Positions 18,839 to 28,895 of a DNA stretch of 64,000 bases are shown here, one piece after another. The translations under genes were made by a program, and so were the position numbers. The stretch comes from a bacterium SCSIO 12827 (GTDB lineage Bacteria; Pseudomonadota; Alphaproteobacteria; Rhodospirillales; Casp-alpha2), in NCBI GenBank assembly GCA_024397995.1, contig CP073746.1, positions 1,612,001 to 1,676,000 of the forward strand, given 5' to 3'. Positions within the stretch are counted from its first letter, which is position 1. Each line of letters opens with the position of its first letter. A model generated the notes under the pieces. The model did no database searches. It saw only the letters and a list, made by a program, of their open reading frames with translations, and was not told the DNA's origin.

Positions 18839-19384
18839 ATGGCTACACGGCTCAAAGAAGTCTACGAGAAGGAAATCAAGCCGGCCTTGATGGAGGAGTT
18901 CGGTTACGCGAACACCTATCAGGTTCCCAAGCTTGAGAAGATCGTTCTCAACATGGGTGTCGGCGACGCCACCGAGGATCGCAAGCGCGTCGATGGCGCG
19001 CTTGAGGACCTGACCCGCATCACCGGCCAGAAGCCGGTGGCGACCCGGGCCAAGAAGTCCATCGCCGGCTTCAAGCTGCGCGAAGGCATGGTCATCGGCG
19101 CCAAGGTCACCTTGCGCAAAGACCGCATGTACGAATTTCTGGACCGCCTTGTGAACATCGCGCTGCCGCGTGTTCGCGACTTCCGCGGCATCCAGGGCAA
19201 GTGTTTCGACGGACATGGCAACTTCGCCATGGGGTTGAAGGAACAGATCGTGTTCCCGGAAATCGACTATGACCAGGTCGACAAGGTCCGGGGTATGGAC
19301 ATCGTGATCTGCACCTCGGCCGTAACCGATGATGAAGCGAAGGCTTTGTTGAAAGCTTTCAACATGCCGCTGGCCACTAAGTAA
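18839..19384 (+). CDS. rplE: 50S ribosomal protein L5
   Basis: L5 binds 5S rRNA and contacts P-site tRNA and S13. The frame stays open back into rplX, but the family start [21 protein letters not shown] is the ATG at 18839, giving 181 residues. Conserved segments are [34 protein letters not shown] and [25 protein letters not shown]. It is translated after rplX with a 16-base gap. Confidence 0.97.
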   Translation: MATRLKEVYEKEIKPALMEEFGYANTYQVPKLEKIVLNMGVGDATEDRKRVDGALEDLTRITGQKPVATRAKKSIAGFKLREGMVIGAKVTLRKDRMYEFLDRLVNIALPRVRDFRGIQGKCFDGHGNFAMGLKEQIVFPEIDYDQVDKVRGMDIVICTSAVTDDEAKALLKAFNMPLATK

Positions 19385-19410
19385 GCCCAACGGCGGATGG
19401 AGATCGAGTA

Positions 19411-19716
19411 ATGGCGAAGAAAAGCGCGATTGAGAAAAACAACAAGCGGGCCCGCATGGCGAAGAGCTATGCCGCGAAACGGGCACGTCTTAAGGCGATT
19501 ACGAAAGACGAAACGGCGTCGCCGGAAGACCGCTTCAATGCGCACCTCAAACTGGCGGCACTGCCCCGCAACTCCTCGCCCACCAGGTACCGCCTGCGGT
19601 GCGAATTGTCGGGCCGGTCACGCGGGAATTATCGCAAATTCAAGATTTCCCGCATTGCTATGCGGGATTTGGCCTCTGACGGGATGATTCCCGGCATGGT
19701 CAAGTCGAGCTGGTAG
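19411..19716 (+). CDS. rpsN: 30S ribosomal protein S14, zinc-free type
   Basis: S14 sits in the 30S head next to S3 and S10. The 101 residues are the long form. The C-terminal half reads [19 protein letters not shown], with only one cysteine, so the CXXC zinc pairs of the short form are absent. A zinc-free S14 at the spc position is usual for proteobacteria. The ribosome-binding site is GGAG. Confidence 0.97.
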   Translation: MAKKSAIEKNNKRARMAKSYAAKRARLKAITKDETASPEDRFNAHLKLAALPRNSSPTRYRLRCELSGRSRGNYRKFKISRIAMRDLASDGMIPGMVKSSW

Positions 19717-19734
19717 GAAGGGAAAGATACTGGC

Positions 19735-20133
19735 ATGTCTATGACCGATCCCCTGGGTGATATGCTCACCCGCATCCGCAACGGACAACAGGCGCGCAAA
19801 GCCGTGGTTCTGTCGCCGTCTTCGAATCTTCGGGCCAACGTGCTTGAGGTTCTGAAGCGCGAAGGCTACATCCGTGGCTTTCAAAAGCGCGAAGAAAAGC
19901 CCGGCATGGCGGAACTGGAAATCGAACTGAAGTACCACGAAGGCCAGCCCGTGATCCGCGAGATCCAGCGCGTGTCGACGCCGGGCCGGCGTGTCTATTC
20001 GGGCATCGGCGACCTGCCCCGGGTCTACAACGGGCTGGGCATCTCCATCCTGTCGACCCCTCGGGGCGTGCTGTCCGATCATGAATGCCGCGAACACAAC
20101 GTCGGCGGCGAAATTCTCTGCCAGGTGTTCTAA
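19735..20133 (+). CDS. rpsH: 30S ribosomal protein S8
   Basis: S8 binds the central domain of 16S rRNA and in E. coli represses the spc operon. The 132 residues contain [16 protein letters not shown] and the C-terminal [26 protein letters not shown]. Two candidate starts are in frame, at 19735 and at 19741 (MTDPLGDM). The ribosome-binding site AGGAAGGGAAAG fits the first. Confidence 0.97.
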   Translation: MSMTDPLGDMLTRIRNGQQARKAVVLSPSSNLRANVLEVLKREGYIRGFQKREEKPGMAELEIELKYHEGQPVIREIQRVSTPGRRVYSGIGDLPRVYNGLGISILSTPRGVLSDHECREHNVGGEILCQVF

Positions 20134-20168
20134 GAGCACCCGGCGAACGAACGAGAAGGCGGTTCATT

Positions 20169-20702
20169 ATGTCGCGTATTGGAAAAAACCCGGTCCAGGT
20201 GCCTGATGGCGTCACCGTCGAAATCGACGGCATGACGGTCAAGGCCAAGGGCAAGCTGGGCGAGCTGAGCGAGACCCTGGTCGATGATGTCATCGTCACC
20301 ATGGAAGACAATCTGATCAAGTTCGCGCCCGCGAACGACACCCAGCGCGCCCGGCAGATGTGGGGCATGAGCCGCACCAAGGTGAATAACCTGGTGGAAG
20401 GCGTCAGCCAGGGGTTCAAGAAGCAGCTGGATATTTCTGGCGTCGGCTACCGTGCCGCCATGCAGGGCAACAAGCTGGTTCTGCAGCTCGGCTTCAGCCA
20501 CGACGTCGAATATCCGGTCCCGGCAGGCATCAAGATCGCCTGCCCGGAACAGACGCAGGTCGTTATTGAAGGCATCGACAAGCAGCTTGTCGGCCAGGTC
20601 GCGGCGGAAATCCGCGCGTATCGTCCGCCCGAGCCCTACAAGGGCAAAGGTGTCCGCTATGCCGGTGAATTCATTCTCCGCAAGGAAGGGAAGAAGAAGT
20701 AA
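20169..20702 (+). CDS. rplF: 50S ribosomal protein L6
   Basis: L6 lies near the sarcin-ricin loop and the EF-binding site. The frame is open upstream into rpsH, but the family start is the ATG at 20169 ([15 protein letters not shown]), with GAGAAGG as ribosome-binding site, giving 177 residues. The C-terminal signature [14 protein letters not shown] is intact. It is 3 bases before rplR. Confidence 0.97.
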   Translation: MSRIGKNPVQVPDGVTVEIDGMTVKAKGKLGELSETLVDDVIVTMEDNLIKFAPANDTQRARQMWGMSRTKVNNLVEGVSQGFKKQLDISGVGYRAAMQGNKLVLQLGFSHDVEYPVPAGIKIACPEQTQVVIEGIDKQLVGQVAAEIRAYRPPEPYKGKGVRYAGEFILRKEGKKK

Positions 20703-20705
20703 GTC

Positions 20706-21068
20706 ATGGCCAACGCTCGCGAAAAATTCGAAAAGCGCCAGTCGCGCGTTCGGCGCCAGGTCCGCAAGGCCGCCGGCGGCCGCCTGCGCCTGGCTGTGTT
20801 CCGCTCCGGCCTGCACATCTATGCCCAGGTCATCGACGACCGCGCCGGCAAGACCGTTGCCGCCGCATCGTCTCTGGACAAGGAACTCAAAGGCAAGTTG
20901 GCCAAGGGCTGCAACGTTGCCGCCGCTGGCGAGGTGGGCAAGCTGATTGCCACCCGCGCCGTCAAGGAAGGCATCAAGGAAGTGATCTTCGACCGTGGTG
21001 GCTACAAGTACCATGGGCGGGTCAAGGCGCTCGCCGATGCCGCGCGTGAAGCCGGCTTGTCGTTCTAA
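20706..21068 (+). CDS. rplR: 50S ribosomal protein L18
   Basis: A 5S rRNA-binding protein of the central protuberance. The 120 residues start [21 protein letters not shown]. Conserved segments are [18 protein letters not shown] and the C-terminal [26 protein letters not shown]. It follows rplF by 3 bases. Confidence 0.97.
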   Translation: MANAREKFEKRQSRVRRQVRKAAGGRLRLAVFRSGLHIYAQVIDDRAGKTVAAASSLDKELKGKLAKGCNVAAAGEVGKLIATRAVKEGIKEVIFDRGGYKYHGRVKALADAAREAGLSF

Positions 21069-21101
21069 ATCAACGCATTCTAGGAAATCAGGAACAGCCT
21101 C

Positions 21102-21704
21102 ATGGCAGAGCAACGCAACGAACAAGGTCAGGGACGGGGTCCGCGCGGACGGCGTGACCGGGATCGCTCTCCCGAGCAGCGGGAAGATTCTGAACTGACC
21201 GACAAGCTGGTCTACATCAACCGCGTGGCCAAGGTGGTCAAGGGTGGGCGGCGGTTCTCGTTCGCGGCCCTGGTGGTTGTCGGCGACGGCAAGGGCCGGG
21301 TCGGTTACGGATCGGGCAAGGCGCGCGAAGTGCCGGAAGCCATCCGCAAGGCCACGGACTCCGCGAAGCGCAACATGATCCGCGTGCCGCTGCGCGAGGG
21401 TCGTACGCTGCACCATGACGTTGCCGGGCGCTTTGGCGCCGGCCGGGTGATCATGCGCTCCGCCCCTCCGGGCACGGGTATTATTTCGGGCGGCCCCATG
21501 CGCGCCGTGTTCGAAACCATGGGCGTCCAGGACGTCGTTGCCAAGTCCATGGGCAGCGCTAACCCTTACAACATGGTCAAGGCGACCTTCGCCGCATTGC
21601 AGGAAATTCAGTCGCCGCGCACCGTGGCGGCCCGCCGCTCGAAAAAGGTCGGCGATATCGTGCAGCGTCGCGACGACGTTTCCGCCACGACCGAACAGGC
21701 CTGA
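21102..21704 (+). CDS. rpsE: 30S ribosomal protein S5
   Basis: S5 acts in decoding fidelity and at the mRNA entry site. The 200 residues include an N-terminal Arg/Gln/Asp-rich extension of about 30 residues typical of alphaproteobacteria, then the double-stranded RNA-binding domain with [20 protein letters not shown] and the C-terminal [15 protein letters not shown] motif. The spectinomycin-contact loop (KGGRR) is wild-type in form. Confidence 0.97.
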   Translation: MAEQRNEQGQGRGPRGRRDRDRSPEQREDSELTDKLVYINRVAKVVKGGRRFSFAALVVVGDGKGRVGYGSGKAREVPEAIRKATDSAKRNMIRVPLREGRTLHHDVAGRFGAGRVIMRSAPPGTGIISGGPMRAVFETMGVQDVVAKSMGSANPYNMVKATFAALQEIQSPRTVAARRSKKVGDIVQRRDDVSATTEQA

Positions 21705-21718
21705 TTGGAACCCTGAAG

Positions 21719-21910
21719 ATGGCAGACAAGAAGACCGTCAAAGTCACGCAGACCGGCAGCCACATCGGCCGTCCGGCGGACCAGCGCGCAACCCTCAAGG
21801 GCCTGGGCCTGAATAAATTGCACCGCTCGCGCGTGCTGGAAGACACTCCGGCCGTGCGTGGCATGATTAATAAAGTCAGCCACCTGGTGCGGGTCGAGCA
21901 AGGCGACTAA
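21719..21910 (+). CDS. rpmD: 50S ribosomal protein L30
   Basis: A small, non-essential large-subunit protein. The 63 residues include [30 protein letters not shown], the family signature. It is 14 bases after rpsE and 23 before rplO. Confidence 0.96.
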   Translation: MADKKTVKVTQTGSHIGRPADQRATLKGLGLNKLHRSRVLEDTPAVRGMINKVSHLVRVEQGD

Positions 21911-21933
21911 ATACTTAACGAAGGAATACCGCC

Positions 21934-22491
21934 ATGCGTTTGAACGAAATCAGTGACAATCTGGGTGCGACCCGTCCGCGTAAGCGCGTCGGCCGCGGCA
22001 TTGCGTCCGGCACCGGCAAGACGTCCGGCAAGGGCATGAAGGGCCAGAAGTCCCGCTCGGGCGTCAGCCTGCTGGGCTTTGAAGGCGGTCAGATGCCGAT
22101 CTACCGGCGTCTGCCCAAGCGCGGCTTCACGAACCCGTTCTCTAAGGACTTCGCCGAACTGAACGTCGGCCTGCTGCAGGAAGCGATTGATGCCAAGCGC
22201 ATCGACGGCTCGAAGACGCTGACGACGGCCATGCTGGTCGAAGCCGGTGTCGCGAAGAAGCGGAAAGACGGCGTGCGTCTCCTTGGCCACGGTGAACTGA
22301 AGTCCAAGGTCACGCTTGAAATCGAAAGCGCCACCAAGGGTGCCATCGCCGCGGTCGAAAAGGCCGGCGGCAAGGTGACCGTGTCGGCGCCGACCGTCGC
22401 GAAGGACGAAGCGAGCGAAACCAAGGGGATCCGCGGCAAAAACAAGCGCCGCGCCCAGGACAAGGCCGCCGCCGGGGAATCCGCCGAATAA
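21934..22491 (+). CDS. rplO: 50S ribosomal protein L15
   Basis: L15 is a late assembly protein of the large subunit. The 185 residues begin MRLNEISDNLGATRPRKRVGRGIASGTGKTSGKG, the long disordered rRNA-penetrating arm. The globular part ends near residue 150. A C-terminal extension of about 35 residues (rich in Lys, Ala and Glu) is longer than in E. coli (144 residues) but ends at a clear stop. The ribosome-binding site is GAAGGA. Confidence 0.96.
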   Translation: MRLNEISDNLGATRPRKRVGRGIASGTGKTSGKGMKGQKSRSGVSLLGFEGGQMPIYRRLPKRGFTNPFSKDFAELNVGLLQEAIDAKRIDGSKTLTTAMLVEAGVAKKRKDGVRLLGHGELKSKVTLEIESATKGAIAAVEKAGGKVTVSAPTVAKDEASETKGIRGKNKRRAQDKAAAGESAE

Positions 22492-22534
22492 CAGATCGGT
22501 GAGGGCATTTGCCCCCGCCGCCGGAGAAGACTGA

Positions 22535-23875
22535 ATGGCCTCTGCCGCCGAACAACTTGCCGCCAACGTAAACTTGGGCGCCTTCTCGAAGGCGACTGAG
22601 TTGAAGAAGCGCATCTGGTTCACGCTGGGTGCGCTCATCGTTTACAGGCTGGGCACGTTCATCCCGCTGCCGGGCATCGATCCGGTAGTGCTGGAAGAGA
22701 TATTCCGCGCCAATCAGAGCGGTGTTCTAGGCATGTTCAACATGTTCGCGGGCGGTGCGTTGGGGCGCATGACGATCTTTGCGCTCAACATCATGCCGTA
22801 CATCTCCGCCTCCATCATCATGCAGCTGATGACGTCGATTTCGCCGTCATTGGAGCAGATGAAGAAGGAAGGCGAGTCCGGCCGCAAGCGGATCAACCAG
22901 TACACGCGCTATCTCACGGTGCTGATCTGTCTTCTGCAGGCTTACGGCATCGCCGTCGGGATTGAGGGCATGTCTGGCAACCAGGGGCCGGCGGTTCACG
23001 AACCGGGCTATTTCTTCCGGTTTTCCGTGGTCGTGACGCTGACCGGCGGCACCATGTTCCTGATGTGGCTGGGTGAACAGATCACCGCGCGCGGTGTGGG
23101 TAACGGCATTTCGCTGATCATCTTCGCCGGCATCGTCGCCGAACTGCCGGTGGCCCTTGCCGGGACCTTCGAAATGGGCCGCACGGGCGCGCTGCCGACG
23201 GGCCTGATCATCGGGATCATGGTGATGGCCGTTGCGACGATCGCGCTCTGCGTGTTCGTTGAACGCGCGCAGCGCCGGATCCTGATCCAGTATCCCAAGC
23301 GCCAGCGCGGCAACAAGATGATGGGCGGGGAATCCTCCCATCTGCCGCTCAAGCTCAATACCGCAGGCGTCATTCCGCCGATCTTCGCGTCCTCGCTGCT
23401 GCTGATGCCGATCACCGTCATCACGCTGTCGGCCGGGCAGGGACCGGAATGGATGACGGAAGCGGCCGCCTATCTGGGCCGTGGTTCCCCCGTCTATATG
23501 TCCATCTATATCGGCCTGATCGTGTTCTTTGCCTTCTTCTATACGGCCGTCGTGTTCAACGTGAACGACACGGCTGAAAACCTGAAGAAGTACGGCGGTT
23601 TCGTTCCCGGCATTCGTCCGGGCAAGAACACGGCCGAATATCTGGACCGTGTGCTGACCCGCCTGACCTGCGTCGGGGCCTTGTACCTGGCCATTATCTG
23701 CGCCATTCCGGAACTATTGATCTCCAACTTCTCCGTTCCTTTCTACTTCGGCGGCACGTCGCTGCTGATCGTGGTCACGGTGACCATGGACACGGTAACC
23801 CAGATTCAGTCGCACCTGATCGCGCATCAATACGAAGGCCTGATCAAGAAGCAGCGGTTGCGGGGGAGGCGTTAA
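22535..23875 (+). CDS. secY: Protein translocase subunit SecY
   Basis: SecY is the channel of the Sec translocon in the inner membrane. The 446 residues contain the ten hydrophobic segments expected, the signature [21 protein letters not shown], and the cytoplasmic loop with [19 protein letters not shown]. The C-terminal KKQRLRGRR tail is the ribosome contact. Its TAA stop overlaps the adk ATG (TAATG at 23873-23877). Confidence 0.98.
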   Translation: MASAAEQLAANVNLGAFSKATELKKRIWFTLGALIVYRLGTFIPLPGIDPVVLEEIFRANQSGVLGMFNMFAGGALGRMTIFALNIMPYISASIIMQLMTSISPSLEQMKKEGESGRKRINQYTRYLTVLICLLQAYGIAVGIEGMSGNQGPAVHEPGYFFRFSVVVTLTGGTMFLMWLGEQITARGVGNGISLIIFAGIVAELPVALAGTFEMGRTGALPTGLIIGIMVMAVATIALCVFVERAQRRILIQYPKRQRGNKMMGGESSHLPLKLNTAGVIPPIFASSLLLMPITVITLSAGQGPEWMTEAAAYLGRGSPVYMSIYIGLIVFFAFFYTAVVFNVNDTAENLKKYGGFVPGIRPGKNTAEYLDRVLTRLTCVGALYLAIICAIPELLISNFSVPFYFGGTSLLIVVTVTMDTVTQIQSHLIAHQYEGLIKKQRLRGRR

Positions 23876-24525
23876 TGATTCTGTTGCTGATGGGGCCGCC
23901 GGGTGCGGGCAAGGGGACGCAGTCGAAGCGGCTTGAGGAGGCTTACGGGCTTGTTCAATTGTCGACCGGTGACATGCTGCGCGCCGCTGTTGCCTCCGGC
24001 AGCGACCTCGGCAACAAGGCGAAAGAGATTATGGCCCGCGGTGACTTGGTTCCCGACGACCTGATCATCGACATGATCGCGGCCCGGATCGAGCAGGCCG
24101 ATTGCGCGAAAGGGTTCATTCTGGACGGCTTTCCGCGCACCGTACCCCAGGCCGAAGCTCTGGCCGCCATGCTCGCCGACAAGGGATTGAACCTCGACCA
24201 CGTGATCGAGTTGGCTGTCGACGACGACGCCATGGTCAAGCGAATCACCGGTCGCTACACCTGCGCCAAATGCGGCAAGGGGTATCACGACGAGTTTGAA
24301 AAGCCCGCCAAGGATGGCGTGTGCGACAAATGCGGTGCGACGGAGTTTACCCGCCGTGCCGACGACAACGAAGGAACGGTGCGGAACCGCCTGGACGCCT
24401 ATCATGCCCAGACCGCGCCGATCCTGGCTTACTACAAGGACCAAGGGCTTCTGCACGACGTTGACGGCATGGCCGACATCGACGCTGTGACTGCCCAGCT
24501 GAAAGGAGTAATCGGTCAGGCGTGA
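23875..24525 (+). CDS. adk: Adenylate kinase with zinc-type lid
   Basis: Converts ATP plus AMP to two ADP in the cytoplasm. The P-loop is GPPGAGKGTQ (residues 7-16) and FPRT is conserved at 86-89. The 216 residues are the long type with a lid domain. The lid holds four cysteines (130, 133, 150, 153) in two CXXC pairs, so it should bind zinc, unlike the E. coli enzyme. It is translationally coupled to secY, and a separate promoter follows for rpsM. Confidence 0.98.
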   Translation: MILLLMGPPGAGKGTQSKRLEEAYGLVQLSTGDMLRAAVASGSDLGNKAKEIMARGDLVPDDLIIDMIAARIEQADCAKGFILDGFPRTVPQAEALAAMLADKGLNLDHVIELAVDDDAMVKRITGRYTCAKCGKGYHDEFEKPAKDGVCDKCGATEFTRRADDNEGTVRNRLDAYHAQTAPILAYYKDQGLLHDVDGMADIDAVTAQLKGVIGQA

Positions 24526-24553
24526 AGGGTGTGAAAAAGGCCTTTCCCCCAGG

Positions 24554-24581
24554 TTGACTTGGGGGCGCAAGTGCCTATAAT
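24554..24581 (+). promoter_or_regulatory. Sigma-70 promoter for rpsM-rpsK-rpoA-rplQ
   Basis: TTGACT (24554-24559), 16-base spacer, TATAAT (24576-24581): near consensus. The -35 box lies inside an inverted repeat, CCCCCA (24546-24551) and TGGGGG (24560-24565), which may be the end of the adk transcript or an operator. The predicted start near 24588 leaves a leader of about 165 nt. Confidence 0.8.
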
Positions 24582-24682
24582 CGCGCCTCTTTTCAGGCCC
24601 GGCGGATTTTGAAAATTTCCAGGCGAATTCGAACGCACGGAACCGTTCGTTGCGACGTTTTTGCCTTGAATACAACGAGTTA

Positions 24683-24731
24683 GAGCAAGTCCGGTGATTC
24701 TACGGAGCGGGGACTTGCTCTTGAGTTTTTT
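24683..24731 (+). terminator. Attenuator-like hairpin in the rpsM leader
   Basis: GAGCAAGTCC (24683-24692) pairs perfectly with GGACTTGCTC (24711-24720), followed by TTGAG and six T (24726-24731). It lies downstream of the rpsM promoter and ends 10 bases before the rpsM ribosome-binding site. As drawn it would stop transcription before the alpha operon, so it is probably a conditional attenuator or a partial terminator. Confidence 0.65.
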
Positions 24732-24754
24732 GTCGAACGTGAGGAGCGAAAGCC

Positions 24755-25123
24755 TTGGCGCGTATTGCGGGTGTTAATATTCCGACGGCGAAACGGGTGG
24801 TGATTGCCTTGACCTATATTCATGGCATTGGCCGCACGTCAGCACGGAAGATTTGTGACAGTGTCGGAATCCCCCTGGACCGGCGCGTCAATGAACTGAC
24901 GGAAGACGAGGTCGCGCGGGTTCGCGAGACCATCGACCGTGACTTCCAGGTCGAAGGCGACCTCCGCCGCGAAACGGCCATGAACATCAAACGTTTGATG
25001 GATCTGGGCTGTTACCGCGGTCTCCGCCATCGTCGCGGCCTGCCCGTGCGCGGACAGCGTACTCATACCAACGCGCGCACCCGCAAAGGCCCGGCTAAGG
25101 CCATCGCGGGTAAGAAGAAATAA
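24755..25123 (+). CDS. rpsM: 30S ribosomal protein S13
   Basis: S13 is a 30S head protein that contacts P-site tRNA and L5. The 122 residues begin [15 protein letters not shown]; the start codon is TTG at 24755, fixed by the ribosome-binding site GAGGAGCG (24741-24748) and by the family N terminus. The helix-two-turn-helix motif and the basic tail [18 protein letters not shown] are intact. A TTG start in such a highly expressed gene suggests limited initiation or regulation. Confidence 0.97.
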   Translation: MARIAGVNIPTAKRVVIALTYIHGIGRTSARKICDSVGIPLDRRVNELTEDEVARVRETIDRDFQVEGDLRRETAMNIKRLMDLGCYRGLRHRRGLPVRGQRTHTNARTRKGPAKAIAGKKK

Positions 25124-25147
25124 CGGCTAGGGCAAGGATTTTAAGTT

Positions 25148-25540
25148 ATGGCTAAGGCAGCAACAGCCCGCCCGCGGCGCCGCGAGCGTAAGAACATCGC
25201 CTCCGGCGTGGCGCATATCAATTCCACGTTCAACAACACCATGATCACCATCTCCGATGCACAGGGCAACGCCATTGCCTGGTCGTCGGCCGGTTCCATG
25301 GGGTTCAAGGGGTCGCGCAAATCGACCCCTTATGCGGCGCAGGTCGCTGGTGAAGACGCCGGCAAGAAGGCGCAGGAACACGGCATGAAGACCCTCGATG
25401 TCGAGGTCAAGGGGCCGGGTTCCGGTCGTGAATCCGCCCTGCGGGCTTTGCAGGCGATCGGGTTCACCATCACCGCCATTCGTGACGTGACGCCGATCCC
25501 GCACAACGGCTGCCGTCCGCGGAAACGCCGCCGGGTATAG
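25148..25540 (+). CDS. rpsK: 30S ribosomal protein S11
   Basis: S11 forms the 30S platform next to the E-site mRNA. The 130 residues include [28 protein letters not shown] and the C-terminal [15 protein letters not shown], both family signatures. It is 24 bases after rpsM. rpsD does not follow it, which is the alphaproteobacterial arrangement. Confidence 0.98.
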   Translation: MAKAATARPRRRERKNIASGVAHINSTFNNTMITISDAQGNAIAWSSAGSMGFKGSRKSTPYAAQVAGEDAGKKAQEHGMKTLDVEVKGPGSGRESALRALQAIGFTITAIRDVTPIPHNGCRPRKRRRV

Positions 25541-25638
25541 TTCCTCCTGCGGGCAGATGGCCATCAGGGGCTCCGATCGGCCGCTGCCCGGGTTCCCGGC
25601 CGCAGGCCGCTTACGCCGCTTGGGAACACAATGAAATG

Positions 25639-25660
25639 GGGACCGCCCGGCAACGGTCCC
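25639..25660 (+). other. Stem-loop in the rpsK-rpoA spacer
   Basis: GGGACCG (25639-25645) pairs with CGGTCCC (25654-25660) around an 8-base loop. It sits 34 bases upstream of the rpoA GTG. There is no T-run, so it may be an RNA-processing or translational control element rather than a terminator. Confidence 0.4.
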
Positions 25661-25694
25661 TGACGATGGTTCAAGTGAACGCGAGGTCACTGAC

Positions 25695-26711
25695 GTGATT
25701 CAGAAAAATTGGCAAGAACTTATTAAACCGAACAAGCTCGACATCAACCCGGGCGTCGACCCGCTGCGCCAGGCGACCATCGTCGCTGAACCGCTGGAAC
25801 GCGGTTTCGGCCTGACCCTGGGCAATGCGCTGCGGCGTATCCTGCTGTCGTCGCTGCAGGGTGCCGCGGTCACGTCGATCCAGATCGATGGCGTGCTGCA
25901 TGAATTCTCGTCGATTCCCGGCGTGCGCGAAGACGTGACCGATATCGTTCTCAACATCAAGTCTCTGGGGCTGCGCATGCAGGCTCAGGGTCCGAAGCGG
26001 ATGACGTTGAAGGCCGATGGGCCCTGCATCGTGACCGCCGGCATGATCGATACGGGTGCGGACATCGAAGTCATGGATCCGGATTTGGTGCTGTGCCACC
26101 TGGACCGTGACGGCAAGCTGAACATGGAACTGACCGTGGAAACCGGTAAGGGCTATGTGCCGGCCAGTCAGCACCGCGCCGAAGACAGCCCGATCGGCCT
26201 GATCCCCATCGACGCCGTTTATTCGCCGGTCCGCAAGGTCGCCTACAAGGTCGACAATACCCGCGTCGGCCAGGTCACCGACCATGACAAGCTGTCCTTG
26301 GTTGTCACGACCAACGGTTCCGTCACGCCTGAAGACGCTGTGGCGCTCGCCGCCCGCATTCTGCAGGACCAGTTGCAGTTGTTCATCAACTTCGACGAGC
26401 CGGAACACGCCCGCGAGGAAGCGCAGCAGGAAGACCTGCCGTTCAACAAGAACCTCCTGCGCAAGGTCGACGAACTGGAACTGTCCGTGCGTTCGGCCAA
26501 CTGCCTGAAGAACGACAACATCATCTACATCGGCGATCTGGTTCAAAAGACCGAAGCCGACATGCTGCGCACGCCCAACTTCGGCCGCAAGTCCTTGAAC
26601 GAAATCAAGGAAGTTCTGGCTTCCATGGGTCTGCATCTGGGCATGGAAATTGCCGCCTGGCCGCCCGAGAACATCGAGGAACTGGCCAAGAAACTGGAAG
26701 ATCCCTTTTGA
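25695..26711 (+). CDS. rpoA: RNA polymerase alpha subunit
   Basis: Alpha assembles RNA polymerase through its N-terminal domain and binds UP elements and activators through its C-terminal domain. The 338 residues start at GTG ([17 protein letters not shown]). The N-terminal domain has the [25 protein letters not shown] dimer-interface motif. The C-terminal domain has [18 protein letters not shown] and [17 protein letters not shown] 154-base spacer separates it from rpsK. Confidence 0.99.
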   Translation: MIQKNWQELIKPNKLDINPGVDPLRQATIVAEPLERGFGLTLGNALRRILLSSLQGAAVTSIQIDGVLHEFSSIPGVREDVTDIVLNIKSLGLRMQAQGPKRMTLKADGPCIVTAGMIDTGADIEVMDPDLVLCHLDRDGKLNMELTVETGKGYVPASQHRAEDSPIGLIPIDAVYSPVRKVAYKVDNTRVGQVTDHDKLSLVVTTNGSVTPEDAVALAARILQDQLQLFINFDEPEHAREEAQQEDLPFNKNLLRKVDELELSVRSANCLKNDNIIYIGDLVQKTEADMLRTPNFGRKSLNEIKEVLASMGLHLGMEIAAWPPENIEELAKKLEDPF

Positions 26712-26716
26712 TCCGG

Positions 26717-26743
26717 CGGCGCGCCGGTAACTCCGGCGCGCCG
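26717..26743 (+). other. Strong stem-loop between rpoA and rplQ
   Basis: CGGCGCGCCGG (26717-26727) pairs perfectly with CCGGCGCGCCG (26733-26743), an 11-bp stem with a 5-base loop. No T-run follows, so rplQ is probably still reached. It could protect the rpoA mRNA 3' end or mark a processing site. Confidence 0.55.
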
Positions 26744-26847
26744 TTCCGACTTAAAGAACCACTCCGGTCATCCGATCATCGGCTGGCTGGGCGCCCCAGG
26801 GGGTAAAATGGCACGCCCGGGCGAATAACTCAAAAAAGGAGCCTGAC

Positions 26848-27276
26848 ATGAGACACCGCAGCGGATACCGCAAACTCAACCGCACCGCCAGCCATCGCAA
26901 GGCCATGTTCTCCAACATGGCGGCATCGCTGATCATTCACGAACAGATCACCACGACCTTGCCCAAGGCCAAGGAACTGCGCCGGTTCGCCGACCGCATG
27001 ATCTCCCTGGGTAAGAAGGGCTCGCTGCATCAGCGACGCCAGGCTGTGTCCTTCCTGCAGGACGATGCCGCCGTGGCCAAGCTGTTCGGCACGTTGGCTG
27101 AGCGCTACAAGGACCGCCCGGGTGGCTATACCCGTGTGCTGAAGGCGGGTTTCCGCCACGGCGACGCGGCCCCGATGGCTGTGATCGAACTTGTCGACCG
27201 GGACCCGGACGCCAAGGGCGCCGAAGACAAGGCCCGTCACGCTGCGGAAATGGAAGCGGCGGACGCCCTGGAATAG
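26848..27276 (+). CDS. rplQ: 50S ribosomal protein L17
   Basis: L17 is a tunnel-exit region protein. The 142 residues begin [29 protein letters not shown], diagnostic. The last 20 residues are acidic and alanine-rich. The ribosome-binding site AAAAAAGGAG is strong. It ends the ribosomal block and is followed 29 bases later by a perfect terminator. Confidence 0.98.
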   Translation: MRHRSGYRKLNRTASHRKAMFSNMAASLIIHEQITTTLPKAKELRRFADRMISLGKKGSLHQRRQAVSFLQDDAAVAKLFGTLAERYKDRPGGYTRVLKAGFRHGDAAPMAVIELVDRDPDAKGAEDKARHAAEMEAADALE

Positions 27277-27305
27277 GGATGCCGTCGGTTCAGCCGAGAA
27301 TTTGG

Positions 27306-27332
27306 AAAAGCGCGGCTTCGGCCGCGCTTTTT
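27306..27332 (+). terminator. Rho-independent terminator after rplQ
   Basis: AAAAGCGCGGC (27306-27316), TTCG tetraloop, GCCGCGCTTTT (27321-27331) and further T. It is a textbook terminator that closes the ribosomal-protein block. Confidence 0.92.
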
Positions 27333-27443
27333 CGTTTTGCGGCTCTCGTGCGCGGGGGCAGGCCTTGACCACGCCACAAATGGGCTAAATCCTGCTATGA
27401 ACACGGTTTCGGCCGTCCCATACACCTGACTCTGGAGTCTCTC

Positions 27444-28895
27444 TTGCCGATGATGTCGATCCTGGCCCGTCCGTCCGTTCTTGGTGTCGTTCTCAGCCTG
27501 GGTGTTGCCTTGGCTGCGCCGGAGGTTCATGCCCAATCCGCAGGGCGTGAGGTTCCTGATAGCCGGGACCAGGTCATGTTGTCTTATGCCCCTGTGGTTG
27601 AACAGGCCGCTCCCGCGGTGGTCAACATCTTCACGGCCAAGACGGTGCAGCGCCGCCGAACGACTCTGTTCGATGACCCCTTTTTCCAGCGGTTCCTCGG
27701 CCCGAATCTGGGCGATAAATTCGGGCAGCAGCCGCGAGAACGAGTGCAGAATTCCCTGGGTTCCGGCGTCATCGTGCGGGCGGACGGCTTGATCGTCACC
27801 AACAATCACGTCATTGAAGGGGCGGATGAGATCAAGGTCGTGCTGCACGACCGGCGCGAATTCGAAGCCAAGATCATCGGCACCGACGAGCGTACGGACC
27901 TGGCCGTTCTGCGGCTGGAAGGGGCGCCGGCTGACCTGCCTGTTTTGGATCTAGCCGACTCCGATTCGATCAAGGTCGGTGATCTCGTGCTGGCCATCGG
28001 CAATCCCTTCGGCGTCGGGCAAACGGTGACCAGCGGCATCGTCTCAGCCCTGGCGCGGACCCAGATGGCCAACGCCGGGACGGATTTGAACTTCTTCATT
28101 CAGACGGATGCAGCCATCAATCCGGGCAACTCGGGTGGGGCGCTGGTCGGGCTCGACGGCCGCCTGCTCGGCATCAACACGGCGATCTATTCCAAGACCG
28201 GAGGCTCCCTGGGGATTGGCTTTGCCATTCCGTCCAACATGGTGCGCGCCGTGGTCAATGGTGTGGTCAAGGGCGGGCGGCTGGTGCGCCCATGGATCGG
28301 CGCCGCGGGCCGGCCGGTGACGACGGATATCGCCAACTCTCTGGGTCTCGACCGGCCCGGCGGGGTCATTATCGAAGACGTCTACCCGGCGTCTGCCGCC
28401 GATCGTGCGGGGATCAAGCGCGGCGATATCATCCTGGCCGTCAACGGCCATGAGGTGCGGGACACGACGGCGCTCAAGTTCCGTGTCGCGACGACGCCGC
28501 TGGGCGAGACCGTGCCGCTGCGCATCTGGCGTCAGGGCCGCCTGGAGGCGCTCAAGCTGGAAATCGAGGCGCCGGTGGAATTCCCCGCCCGAAATCGATC
28601 GGAACTGGCCGGACGCCATCCGTTGACCGGGGCGGTGGTCGTCAACATGTCGCCGGCGCTGGGCGACGAATTGGGCGTTGATACCTTCAAGCGGGGGGTC
28701 ATGGTGCTGCAGATTCGGCGTGGTGCGCCGGCCGACAAGATCGGTCTGCGCCCCGGCGATTTCGTGAAACGGGTCAACGGCTCCGACATTGGGTTGGTAC
28801 GTGACTTGTTGACCGTGTTTTCGAAGCAAGCGCCGTCCTGGGAAATCACGATCGAACGCCAAGGTCGCGAGATCACCGAGCGGTTCGAAGGGTGA
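27444..28895 (+). CDS. DegP/Do-family periplasmic serine protease
   Basis: An envelope quality-control protease of the HtrA family. The signal peptide ends about VHA-QS (residue 30). The trypsin-like domain has the complete triad: His122 (TNNHVI), Asp152 (DERTDLAV) and Ser230 (NPGNSGGAL). Two PDZ domains follow, at about residues 295-375 and 395-480. The 483 residues are typical. The best start is TTG at 27444, 6 bases after GGAG (27434-27437); an ATG at 27450 is possible. Its stop overlaps the rarA GTG by four bases, an unusual coupling of protease and replication-repair genes that is common in this part of alphaproteobacterial chromosomes. Confidence 0.95.
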   Translation: MPMMSILARPSVLGVVLSLGVALAAPEVHAQSAGREVPDSRDQVMLSYAPVVEQAAPAVVNIFTAKTVQRRRTTLFDDPFFQRFLGPNLGDKFGQQPRERVQNSLGSGVIVRADGLIVTNNHVIEGADEIKVVLHDRREFEAKIIGTDERTDLAVLRLEGAPADLPVLDLADSDSIKVGDLVLAIGNPFGVGQTVTSGIVSALARTQMANAGTDLNFFIQTDAAINPGNSGGALVGLDGRLLGINTAIYSKTGGSLGIGFAIPSNMVRAVVNGVVKGGRLVRPWIGAAGRPVTTDIANSLGLDRPGGVIIEDVYPASAADRAGIKRGDIILAVNGHEVRDTTALKFRVATTPLGETVPLRIWRQGRLEALKLEIEAPVEFPARNRSELAGRHPLTGAVVVNMSPALGDELGVDTFKRGVMVLQIRRGAPADKIGLRPGDFVKRVNGSDIGLVRDLLTVFSKQAPSWEITIERQGREITERFEG

